DNA of 64,000 nt from Bacteroides mediterraneensis (GTDB lineage: Bacteria; Bacteroidota; Bacteroidia; Bacteroidales; Bacteroidaceae). Each line of letters opens with the position of its first letter. Within the stretch, counting starts at the first letter, position 1. Made by a program: the position numbers and the translations under genes. The notes below the pieces were generated by a model. That model saw only the letters and a program-made list of their open reading frames with translations, was not told where the DNA came from and did no database searches. Below are positions 19,301 to 26,960 of the stretch, in pieces. The stretch is taken from assembly GCF_900128455.1 (NCBI RefSeq), contig NZ_LT635783.1, positions 596,322-660,321 of the forward strand, given 5' to 3'.

Positions 19301-20351
19301 AGGATATGTCATAGACGGATGGAAGCGTAATCTTGGAGAATGAAAAGAAATGAGGGTTATAATAAGATATACCGTTGCGCATGGTTCCTACCCACATGGT
19401 GTTCTCGGCATCACAATAGAAGCACCATACTTTGTTGCTTCCTAACGAATAAGGTGTTACATCCTGGGTGATATGGGTATATTCCTGTTTTTTTTTGTTG
19501 TAAATGCTGATGCCATCATATTCCAGTCCAATCCATATCTGATGGGAATTGTCTTCACAGATGTTGATTACTTTATTTTTGAGTAAAAGTGAAGTCTTTC
19601 CTACACTGCTCAGTTTCCATACATCGTTGGGTTGTTGTGTAAGTAGCCAGAGTCCTTCTGCATTCGAACTGTAAATCCAAATGTCGAAATCACTGTCTAC
19701 AAAAAGCTTGTAGTTTAAATGCTGCTCTGTCTTTAATACCTTATTTAAAGGAAGAATGGCGTATGTTTTCTGGTTGAATAAATCGGTAATATGTAGCTGG
19801 TTCTCTTTATCGATATAAAAAAAACGGTTTTGACGTGCATAAAAGAAAGAGAGCTTTTCCGGCAAGTTTTTTAATGTGTAGGTCTGATGATTTTGTGGAA
19901 GATAGACCTTCATGACTTTTCCATTATAGGACCAAATGTTTTTCTGGTCATCAATCATGATTTTCTGTGGAAGTGAATTGCTGTGGAGTTTATACTGCTC
20001 CAATAGGGGCTGGGCATTGACGAATTGGTCTTTCACTCTGTCGTAAACGAAATAATATCCGTAACGTTCTATCCAGATATGGTTTTCTTTGTCGATGAGA
20101 ATCTGTTGTACAGAAACGGAAAGATCGAGTCCGCTTTCTGTTTTCAGGTATGGCTTGACGTTGTAGCCGTCAAAACGGTTGATGGCACTGTTGGTCACAC
20201 ACCAGAGAAAACCTTCGTGGTCTTTCAGTATGTCGATGACTTCGTTATCGGCCAGACCATCGTGGACTGTAAGATGTCGGAACTGGTAGTTTTCTTTTGC
20301 TGAGATTACATTAACGATAAAACAAAGTAGAAATAGAATCAGTGCTTTCAT
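16323..20351 (-). CDS. Hybrid two-component system sensor/regulator (HTCS)
   Basis: A 1342-residue single-chain sensor and transcription factor that controls PULs. A signal peptide (1-18) is followed by about 14 two-component propeller repeats forming two beta-propellers (DGLADNEVIDI, then repeated LWIG/IWIG motifs to about residue 690). Next are a Y_Y_Y domain (about 700-780), one transmembrane helix (about 785-805), HisKA with phospho-acceptor His839 (NLSHDFRTPLSLI), and HATPase (DNGKGIP, GSGIGLHIVKEL). The receiver domain has Asp1132 (VITDVMMPNMDG). A C-terminal AraC helix-turn-helix covers about 1235-1325. The periplasmic part binds a glycan fragment and the AraC domain activates the divergent susCD operon. 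Its GC content is visibly lower than in the housekeeping genes nearby. Confidence 0.96.
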   Translation of the reverse strand: MKALILFLLCFIVNVISAKENYQFRHLTVHDGLADNEVIDILKDHEGFLWCVTNSAINRFDGYNVKPYLKTESGLDLSVSVQQILIDKENHIWIERYGYYFVYDRVKDQFVNAQPLLEQYKLHSNSLPQKIMIDDQKNIWSYNGKVMKVYLPQNHQTYTLKNLPEKLSFFYARQNRFFYIDKENQLHITDLFNQKTYAILPLNKVLKTEQHLNYKLFVDSDFDIWIYSSNAEGLWLLTQQPNDVWKLSSVGKTSLLLKNKVINICEDNSHQIWIGLEYDGISIYNKKKQEYTHITQDVTPYSLGSNKVWCFYCDAENTMWVGTMRNGISYYNPHFFSFSKITLPSVYDISCQMEDEAHNLWIGTDGDGIYKIDSEGHITAFKKELHNSFSNKITCMYIDSNKKLWVGTYLDGFGYYQDGEFHSQPFSTKFPRNPVNNSIWSITGDNDGNLYLGNLKCGLHVFNPRTGYFHTFTPQNSGISDVHVMNVYFDQKKSLYMATCNGTCVLNTENHHITTLRHNKKQTQYIQDSIQNNVYIDSRNLLWIGGREGLSIFDMRHDSIYFLNKKHRLEGNFVRGITEDNNQNIWVVTTDGITRIETRADNNGRGYAFRCFPYSKNDGLQTSDFVHNSIYKTQNGHILTGSNGGYYDIDPNIKYNKNISKVVFTELKVLGKTVDVDSLYNHQKILTRNIELTDHITLKHNQNTFRISFSTLEFIRIHDIRFSYRIKGTHAQWIPLEDNYITFNNMAPGKYELEIKAINSGGLWSTPTTLQIEIEPPVWLNIYAKIFYVLLILLFLSYIWYRKEQKHKRRMKYKEMEFEAKKQHEVDEMRLNFFTNLSHDFRTPLSLIIAPLEEVLKKYKNEDFTPNLNIVHKNALTLLHLVNQILDFRKIGVQEMRLQPENGNYIQFIEDILKHFSIYADTHQISITFEKGIDSLAIQFDKEKMHKIFMNLLSNAVKYTGNPGQITVKVWMEEGKVFTSIADNGKGIPDSEKPKVFDAFYQLPDHHMSYGSGIGLHIVKELLVLHHGSIHIEDNIPTGAKFIFAIPATPALEEVENESETQVENVDTASTQATEDENNLTQTTLLIVEDNQDLRLFLADSLKKEYQVLAAVDGLHALSILKKESIDMVITDVMMPNMDGLELCRTIKNDIKISHIPVIMLSAKDDIEHITAGLTEGADDYIAKPFNLDILKLRINKILHWKQDCHRKFSVSDIPVSDITSSSLDESFIQKVIKTVEEYLESPQFSVEELSSIIGMSRSNLYNKLMSITGSSPSEFIRIIRLKKSLKLLEKTQMTVAEVAYKVGFNAPKIFTHYFKEEYKMTPTEYRKKKAGSQDYCEKPAS

Positions 20352-20465
20352 TCAATGTATTTTTTAGGTGTGTTTACAAGGTTATTCTTTTGTGGTTCTG
20401 GTAGAGGTCGTTCAAATGTTCTTACAATAAATTCCCAAGCCTTTTATCTAATGATTTATCCTTTG

Positions 20466-20473
20466 CAAAGATA
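20466..20473 (-). promoter_or_regulatory. -7 promoter box for the HTCS gene
   Basis: The minus strand reads TATCTTTG, a perfect -7 match, with a leader of about 108 bases. The 363-base HTCS-susC intergenic region (20352-20714) otherwise holds the susC promoter and a dyad at 20562-20589, and no gene. Confidence 0.5.
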
Positions 20474-20561
20474 ATATTCATTTAGATTATAGGTATATCC
20501 CCAAGGGGCTGTTTTGTCTAAAAATGGGGTATGAAATGTTGATTCTACAATCGGAGATATA

Positions 20562-20589
20562 CTACACTACATATCAGGGCATGGTGTAG
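20562..20589. promoter_or_regulatory. Candidate HTCS operator (inverted repeat) upstream of susC
   Basis: CTACAC at 20562-20567 and GTGTAG at 20584-20589 form a perfect 6-bp inverted repeat with half-site centres 22 bases apart. It ends 12 bases before the susC -7 box, covering the place where a -33 element would be. No TTTG is present there, as expected for an activator-dependent promoter. The link to the AraC domain of the HTCS is an inference. Confidence 0.35.
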
Positions 20590-20601
20590 ACGGGCTATGC
20601 C

Positions 20602-20609
20602 TAATTTTG
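20602..20609 (+). promoter_or_regulatory. -7 promoter box for the susC operon
   Basis: TAATTTTG is a perfect TAnnTTTG match, 105 bases before the susC ATG, with no recognisable -33 element. Confidence 0.55.
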
Positions 20610-20714
20610 TCGACGTGAAAAATCTTTGTTTTCTATGTTCTTTCGTGGTAGGACGTTCGTTTGGCTGAATTACCGACAACTTGGAACAACATGTTTTATT
20701 AAAATCATAACTCT

Positions 20715-23700
20715 ATGAAAACAGTAAGTGTAAGTAAAAAAGTTCTATTTTGTGGAGCATTGTCTCTTTATGTGTTGGGAGGCATTCCACATTTGCAAGC
20801 TGCGGCTCCTGATTTATTGTGGGCTGTTCAGCAAGGAAACAAAATCACAGGTGTTATTACCGATGCTGAAGGACCGATTATCGGGGCTTCGGTTGTAGAA
20901 AAAGGTACGAGTAACGGTACTATTACCGATTTGGACGGAAACTTTACTTTGTCTGTAAAGCCTGGGGCTATTCTGATTATCAGTTATGTGGGATATGCCT
21001 CCCAAGAGGTGAAGGCGACCACAGGAACCATGAGGATTACCTTAAAAGAGGATAATCAGATGCTGGATGAAGTGGTAGTCACTGCCCTTGGAATTAAGCG
21101 GGAACGTAAGGCCTTAGGGTATGGTGTGGCAGAGGTTAAAGGAGAATCCCTGACTAAAGCAAAAGAAACCAATGTAATCAATTCAATGGCAGGTCGTGTT
21201 CCGGGTTTGGTTGTGAGCCAGACTGCGAGTGGACCTTCAGGATCAACTCGTGTCATACTGAGAGGTAGTACGGAAATGACAGGTAACAATCAGCCGTTAT
21301 ATGTGATTGATGGAGTGCCTTTGGATAATACAAACTATGGAAGTGCGGGAACCTATGGCGGATATGATTTGGGAGACGGCATTTCAAGCATTAATCCCGA
21401 TGACATCGAGAACATTTCTGTATTGAAAGGTCCTGCAGCCTCTGCCTTGTATGGTAGCCGTGCAAGTCATGGAGTTATTCTTATCACCACGAAGAAAGCC
21501 GATAGCAAGGAGAAATTCAGCGTGGAATACAATGGTACATTGACAATTGACACGCAGCTGTCAAAATGGAATGATATCCAACAGGTCTATGGTATGGGTA
21601 GTAACGGTATATATAGTATCGATGCCGTATCTAATACCAATACAAGTTGGGGGCCTAAAGCGGATGGAAACAACATGCTGACCTATTTTGATGGAGTGTC
21701 GCGTCCATATCTGATTATTCCAGACAATACTTCAGGCTTCTTCCGTACAGGATTGACAGCTACCAATACGGCCATTATCAGTTCGAATTCGGGTAAGACA
21801 GGTATCCGTTTCTCTTACACGGACATGAGAAACAAGGATATCGTTCCGAAGACGAATATGAGCCGAAATAATTTCTCTTTACGTGCGAATACTTCTTTGG
21901 CAAAAGTCGATCTGGATTTCAGTGTGAATTATACGCGTGAGGACGTAAAGAATCGTCCGGCCATGGGAGATAGTAAAGCCAATATTGGAAAGAACCTGAT
22001 GACCTTGGCAACGACTTATGACCAGGCATGGCTGAAGACTTATCAGGATGAAAATGGGGAATATAGCAATTGGAACGGTATGGACCCTTATAATGTGAAT
22101 CCATATTGGGGGGTATATAAGAACCAGAATACCTCCAAGAAGGACCAGTTCCGTTTGAATGGAAAAGCTGTTTGGAATATTAATCCTCATTTGAAACTGC
22201 AAGGAACCTTGGGTACCGAGATGAACTGGTTTACTTTTGAGGATTATCAGGCTCCTACCACTCCGGGTTTTGAAGCTGGACGTCTGCAAAACAGCGTATT
22301 TGAGAACCGTATGTACAACTTCGAACTGTTGGCTCTGTACAACAATACGTGGGGTGATTTTGATTTTAACGGAACATTAGGAGGAAATCTCTTTAAAGTG
22401 GATAATCTGACTACCGTCACAACTGCTCAGGATATGCAGATTCGGGATGTGATAGCTTTACTCAGTTTTAATGAAATCAGTGTGGAGCAGAATACATACC
22501 GCAAACAGATTAATTCACTTTATGGAGCGGTAAATTTAGGGTGGAAACACATGGTGTATTTCGATGCGACATTGCGTGCCGACCAGTCTTCAACCTTGCC
22601 TTTAAATAACAATTCTTATTTGTATCCTTCGTTCTCAGGTAGCTTCATTTTTTCAGAGCTAATTAATAAGAAGAATGCATTGCCTTATGGTAAGATACGT
22701 ATGTCGTGGGCACAGGTTGGTAGTGACACGAATCCGTATCAGTTAGGATTGCTCTATACAAAATCTAAATATACATATCCAGGTTATACAATAGGTTATA
22801 TAAATAATAATACAATTCCCAATAAAAATTTGAAGCCGACCAGAACCAATTCATTTGAAGTCGGTCTGGAAACAAAATTCTTGAACAATCGTGTAGGTTT
22901 GGATTTCACTTATTATTCTCAGGTCAGCAAGGACCAGATTATGGGAATGGCCAGCTCTTGGAGTTCTGGATATAGCTACCGTTTGATTAATGCGGGTGAA
23001 ATAGAAAACAAAGGTATTGAAATCGCATTGAACACTCGTTTGGTTCAGACAAAAGACTTCTCCTGGGACTTAAACTTGAACTTCTCTAAGAACCAGAACA
23101 AGGTAAAGAAACTGGTGGATGGAATGGATATGTTTGAATTGGAAAAGGCTTCATGGCTGGATGTTCAGGTTGCAGCAAAAGTGGGTGAAAATTATGGATC
23201 TATTATCGGTCCGGATTTTCAGCGCAACGAGAATGGAGATATCCTTATCGATCCTTCGACAGGTTTGCCTATGTATGACAAGACCTCACATGTGCTGGGT
23301 AATGCATCATGGGACTGGACAGGTGGTCTGGTTACTACCCTGGCTTACAAGAATCTGTCCTTGTCTGCCGTCTTTGATGTGAAGGTGGGAGCCGACCTTT
23401 ATTCAATGTCTGCACGCTCTGCGTATGAATCCGGTAAGGCATTGGAAACATTGCAAGGACGTGAAGAATGGTATCGTTCTGAAGAACAGCGAAAGGCTGC
23501 CGGCTTGCCCAAAGGTTCACCTGATTGGAAACCGACCGGTGGTTTCATTGCTCCAGGGGTTATTGATAATGGTGACGGAACTTATCGTCCGAACGATATA
23601 TACATTAATCCAGAGGATTATTGGATGAGTGTTTGTAGAAATGCACCGTCAATGTTTATCTATGACAATTCGTATGTGAAATGCCGTGAATTGACTTTGA

Positions 23701-23906
23701 CTTACCAGTTCCCCAAGAAGCTGCTGAAGAATGTGGTGGACAACCTGACCATCTCATTTGTCGCTCGTAACCCATTCATCGTATATAAGAATATTCCTAA
23801 TATCGATCCTGACTCCAATTATAACAATACCACAGGTATGGGATTGGAATATGGTTCTTTGCCGTCACGCAAAAGCTATGGATTTAATGTGAATATCAAA
23901 TTCTAA
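20715..23906 (+). CDS. SusC-family TonB-dependent outer-membrane transporter
   Basis: A 1063-residue outer-membrane oligosaccharide importer. It has a signal peptide (about 1-30, ending LQAAAP), a carboxypeptidase-regulatory-like domain (about 40-120, KITGVITDAEGPIIGASV), a TonB box (DEVVVTALG, about 119-127), a plug (GRVPGLVVSQTASGPSG, YVIDGVPLDNTNYG) and a 22-strand barrel ending in YGFNVNIKF. The terminal aromatic residue is the usual insertion signal. It pairs with the SusD-like protein 34 bases downstream as lid. Energy would come from an ExbBD-TonB motor such as the one at 8487-10480. Expression is presumably induced by the divergent HTCS. Confidence 0.96.
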   Translation: MKTVSVSKKVLFCGALSLYVLGGIPHLQAAAPDLLWAVQQGNKITGVITDAEGPIIGASVVEKGTSNGTITDLDGNFTLSVKPGAILIISYVGYASQEVKATTGTMRITLKEDNQMLDEVVVTALGIKRERKALGYGVAEVKGESLTKAKETNVINSMAGRVPGLVVSQTASGPSGSTRVILRGSTEMTGNNQPLYVIDGVPLDNTNYGSAGTYGGYDLGDGISSINPDDIENISVLKGPAASALYGSRASHGVILITTKKADSKEKFSVEYNGTLTIDTQLSKWNDIQQVYGMGSNGIYSIDAVSNTNTSWGPKADGNNMLTYFDGVSRPYLIIPDNTSGFFRTGLTATNTAIISSNSGKTGIRFSYTDMRNKDIVPKTNMSRNNFSLRANTSLAKVDLDFSVNYTREDVKNRPAMGDSKANIGKNLMTLATTYDQAWLKTYQDENGEYSNWNGMDPYNVNPYWGVYKNQNTSKKDQFRLNGKAVWNINPHLKLQGTLGTEMNWFTFEDYQAPTTPGFEAGRLQNSVFENRMYNFELLALYNNTWGDFDFNGTLGGNLFKVDNLTTVTTAQDMQIRDVIALLSFNEISVEQNTYRKQINSLYGAVNLGWKHMVYFDATLRADQSSTLPLNNNSYLYPSFSGSFIFSELINKKNALPYGKIRMSWAQVGSDTNPYQLGLLYTKSKYTYPGYTIGYINNNTIPNKNLKPTRTNSFEVGLETKFLNNRVGLDFTYYSQVSKDQIMGMASSWSSGYSYRLINAGEIENKGIEIALNTRLVQTKDFSWDLNLNFSKNQNKVKKLVDGMDMFELEKASWLDVQVAAKVGENYGSIIGPDFQRNENGDILIDPSTGLPMYDKTSHVLGNASWDWTGGLVTTLAYKNLSLSAVFDVKVGADLYSMSARSAYESGKALETLQGREEWYRSEEQRKAAGLPKGSPDWKPTGGFIAPGVIDNGDGTYRPNDIYINPEDYWMSVCRNAPSMFIYDNSYVKCRELTLTYQFPKKLLKNVVDNLTISFVARNPFIVYKNIPNIDPDSNYNNTTGMGLEYGSLPSRKSYGFNVNIKF

Positions 23907-23940
23907 CCTGAGTAGAACAGTTACCTAAAATAAAATAGAT

Positions 23941-25611
23941 ATGAAATACAATAAATCAATTTTGACAATGCTACTGGCTGCATGTACGTTTTCCTTTAGT
24001 GCCTGCAGTGATAGCTATCTGGAAGATTTGAATACAGACCCTTCTAAGGCAGATATTATTGATCCTAATACTCAGCTTACCACTGCAGAGTTGCAAACGT
24101 ATGGCAGATTGGATATGGTCGATATATTCAGAAACTATTTGTATGCGTTCAATCAGCAGTTTATGGGTTGTTGGAATACCACGTTCCATGGTGGCCGTCA
24201 TTTTATTGATAATAATATCATGGGATATGGATGGACTTTAGGTTATACCGGAGCGGTTGCGAACCTGGTGGATGCAGAGTACCGCACAAAAGATGATCCC
24301 AATAAAGTAAACATCAACGCGGCTTTGAATATTTTTTATGTGTACACCATGTCTGTGATGACCGACTTGTATGGGGATGTTCCTTATAGTGAGGCCGGGA
24401 AAGGTTACTTGGAAAGTATCTTTACTCCCCGTTATGATGAGCAAAAAGACATCTATGACAGTTTCTTTACGGTTCTGACGAAGGCGGTCGAACAGTTTGA
24501 CCCTGCTAAAGACGAGATAACCAGTGATGTCATTTATGATGGGGATATCCAGAAATGGAAAAAGTTTGCCAACTCGCTTCGTCTGCGTTTTGCCATGAGA
24601 ATCTCAAATGTAGACCCGGAAAGGGCACAAAAAGAATTTGAAAGTGCACTTCAAGCAGATGGAGGGGTTTTCGAGAGTGCAAGTGATGACGCTTTGATTA
24701 AATACATGGAAATTTCTTATAGTTTTGGTTCTGAATCTTATACGGACTATAGAGGAAATGCGTTGTCTAAAGTCCTTTATGGAAATGACCCGGCAAACAA
24801 TCCGACTTATTTGTGTTCCACGTTCTTTAATCAGTTGTATAACACGGGCGATCCACGTACATTTAGAATAGCTCGTTGTTATTATGATGGACTTATGAGT
24901 ACTTCCAGCCCCGATAATCGTGTCGACCTGACAGAGGAGATGCAGGAAAAAGGAATTGCATTTCAACCCTGTGTCCCGGGCGCATTCTCATGGGAACCTT
25001 GGCCTACAGGATACGACAGTGACATTTTGAAGGAAATGGCTGAAACGAATCCAAGTATAAGTTCTACTGTAGCACGTGAGGTAGAACCGAAGCTGGCAAC
25101 CACTTTCTTGAAAAGTGATAACCCGGGAGTGGTAATGACCTACTCTGAAGTCCTGTTCTTAAAGGCTGAAGCTGCGTTGAAAGGATGGAACGTGGGAGCG
25201 TCTGTAGAAGACTGTTACAAGAAAGGGGTAAGAGAAGCAATGAACTTCCTCTCCAATAATTATGATTGTGAGAAAATTACCGATGAGGAATTTGATACTT
25301 ATTATGCAGCCAATCCCATTGGTTATACTGATGAACAGAAAAAAAGTTCAATCAATACGCAAGCATGGATTCTGCATTTCCTCAATCCGGCAGAATGTTG
25401 GGCAAATGTGAGACGTTCAGGTTATCCTGTTTTGAAGTCACCTGCTGAATACGGCTTTGAGCAATATCTGACAGACGGAAGAGACATTCCGGTACGTTTC
25501 TGTTATCCTATTCTTGAATCGTCCTATAATAAAGACAATTATGAGGAAGCATTGCAGAGAATGGGAGGTAAAGACAGTTGGTATACCCATGTATGGTGGG
25601 ATGTAGATTAA
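23941..25611 (+). CDS. SusD-like surface glycan-binding lipoprotein
   Basis: A 556-residue outer-membrane lipoprotein that forms the lid on SusC. The lipobox SFSAC puts the lipidated Cys at residue 22, followed by acidic residues (SDSYLEDLN) that suit surface export. The helix-rich TPR-like fold shows MSVMTDLYGDVPYSEAGKG near residue 140 and VMTYSEVLFLKAEAALKGW near 400, matching the SusD-like_2 branch of the SusD/RagB superfamily. It lies between susC and the glycan-binding protein gene in the PUL operon. Confidence 0.94.
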   Translation: MKYNKSILTMLLAACTFSFSACSDSYLEDLNTDPSKADIIDPNTQLTTAELQTYGRLDMVDIFRNYLYAFNQQFMGCWNTTFHGGRHFIDNNIMGYGWTLGYTGAVANLVDAEYRTKDDPNKVNINAALNIFYVYTMSVMTDLYGDVPYSEAGKGYLESIFTPRYDEQKDIYDSFFTVLTKAVEQFDPAKDEITSDVIYDGDIQKWKKFANSLRLRFAMRISNVDPERAQKEFESALQADGGVFESASDDALIKYMEISYSFGSESYTDYRGNALSKVLYGNDPANNPTYLCSTFFNQLYNTGDPRTFRIARCYYDGLMSTSSPDNRVDLTEEMQEKGIAFQPCVPGAFSWEPWPTGYDSDILKEMAETNPSISSTVAREVEPKLATTFLKSDNPGVVMTYSEVLFLKAEAALKGWNVGASVEDCYKKGVREAMNFLSNNYDCEKITDEEFDTYYAANPIGYTDEQKKSSINTQAWILHFLNPAECWANVRRSGYPVLKSPAEYGFEQYLTDGRDIPVRFCYPILESSYNKDNYEEALQRMGGKDSWYTHVWWDVD

Positions 25612-25635
25612 TTATGGATTTAAAAAGAAAAGGAT

Positions 25636-26889
25636 ATGAAAAAAATATATTTGATGCTTATGGCTTTTTTGGCCGTAAGTCTATTGGGAGTTTCTTGTAA
25701 GGAGGAAGAACCTTTCTCAACAACTACAGAAGATGATTACCCTAAAATTCTGGATCCTGTATTTCCTGATTGGGTAAATGGCGAGCCTGCTGTGGTTTCA
25801 CAGATAACGCACGATGCGAATTTTACCATGAAATTAACTGTCACTCCTTCTGAGTATACGGAAGTAACTTGGTTGATTGATGGAGTTGAAGTACAGAAGG
25901 GGAATGAAATTGATATCGCATTGGAGGCCGGTACTTATCCTTTGAAAGTAGTTGCCACTACTACCAAAGGCCAGTCTACTTCCAGAGAAGGAAAGATTGT
26001 GGTAAGTCCGCTTCAAGGAGAACCTTGGTCGGAAGCTGTCGATTTTGAACGGATAGTGTCTTTGGGTTCACGTGCCCGTCTGTATGGAAGCAACCTCTCT
26101 TTGGTAAAAAGTGTGTCTCTGGGAGGTAAAACTGTCCCCGTGGTAGCAACGGGAAATGCGGAGGCTGGTGATTATATAGAATACAATGTCCCGTCAGACC
26201 TGTCGGCAGGAGAATATCGCATCAGCCTTGTAGATGTAGAGGGAAATAGCTACGGTGGAAATTTAGTCACTGTTGTGGACAGTCCTGTGGTTACGGGCGG
26301 TTTTGCACATGCAACTTCTCACAGCGAATGGGTAATGACAGGGGTAGGACTTGACAAGATAGCCTCTCTTGACATCAATGGAACCACAATCACAGAGTTT
26401 GTCAGACAAAGTGACAATGAAATAGCCCTCACTTGTCCCGACCTGGAGGATGGAATGTATGTGTTGAAAGGAAAGAATAATAATGGAGGAGAGGTCATGT
26501 TTTATTCTTCACAGAAAATGGTATCCGAAGTTTCATTAGCCGTTTCTTCAGAGATCGTTCTTTGGGAAGGACATCACTATGTGTCATGGGATTTGCCGGA
26601 TGGTGATCCTAATAAGACCTTTAATCTCATTCCTTTAGAAGCTTTTGATACGATTTATCCGGGTACGACAATGTATATAAGCTATTCTATTAAGGCAGAC
26701 GATGTATATCATCAGATTCGACTGACACATGTAGCCTGGGAACCCTATTTCACCGACCCAATCGATGTGACAGAAGATGGAGTTTATGAATTTGTCTTGA
26801 CTCAGGATATTCTGAATACGATTAAAGAAAAGGGAGGATTTATTTGTGTGGGACACGGATATTATGTGGATAAAGTAACTGTTAAGTAA
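25636..26889 (+). CDS. Surface glycan-binding lipoprotein with IPT/TIG-like domains (SusE/SusF position)
   Basis: A 417-residue lipoprotein (Cys21 in LGVSC). KEEEP follows the Cys, a good match to the Bacteroides lipoprotein export signal for the cell surface. An Ig/PKD-like domain comes first (about residues 40-125, YTEVTWLIDGVEVQKG). Two IPT/TIG-like modules follow (about 130-215, RLYGSNLSLVKSVSLGGKTV; about 220-295, GVGLDKIASLDINGTTI). A C-terminal beta domain of about 120 residues is the likely carbohydrate-binding module. It holds the SusE/SGBP-B position after susD and presumably captures the glycan, but it has no catalytic motif. A strong hairpin follows its stop. Confidence 0.85.
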   Translation: MKKIYLMLMAFLAVSLLGVSCKEEEPFSTTTEDDYPKILDPVFPDWVNGEPAVVSQITHDANFTMKLTVTPSEYTEVTWLIDGVEVQKGNEIDIALEAGTYPLKVVATTTKGQSTSREGKIVVSPLQGEPWSEAVDFERIVSLGSRARLYGSNLSLVKSVSLGGKTVPVVATGNAEAGDYIEYNVPSDLSAGEYRISLVDVEGNSYGGNLVTVVDSPVVTGGFAHATSHSEWVMTGVGLDKIASLDINGTTITEFVRQSDNEIALTCPDLEDGMYVLKGKNNNGGEVMFYSSQKMVSEVSLAVSSEIVLWEGHHYVSWDLPDGDPNKTFNLIPLEAFDTIYPGTTMYISYSIKADDVYHQIRLTHVAWEPYFTDPIDVTEDGVYEFVLTQDILNTIKEKGGFICVGHGYYVDKVTVK

Positions 26890-26897
26890 CATGCTGC

Positions 26898-26945
26898 ATT
26901 GCAATCTTGTCCTGATATTTTAGGGCAAGATTGCAATTTTGTGTT
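26898..26945 (+). terminator. Intrinsic terminator or attenuator inside the PUL
   Basis: A 15-bp stem (26898-26912 with 26923-26937, a single T-G wobble) encloses a 10-base loop (26913-26922) and is followed by a T-rich tail. It lies between the glycan-binding protein stop (26889) and the GH5 ATG (26961), so it probably reduces transcription of the downstream enzyme genes relative to susCD. Confidence 0.8.
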
Positions 26946-26960
26946 TTAAGATGGAAATGT

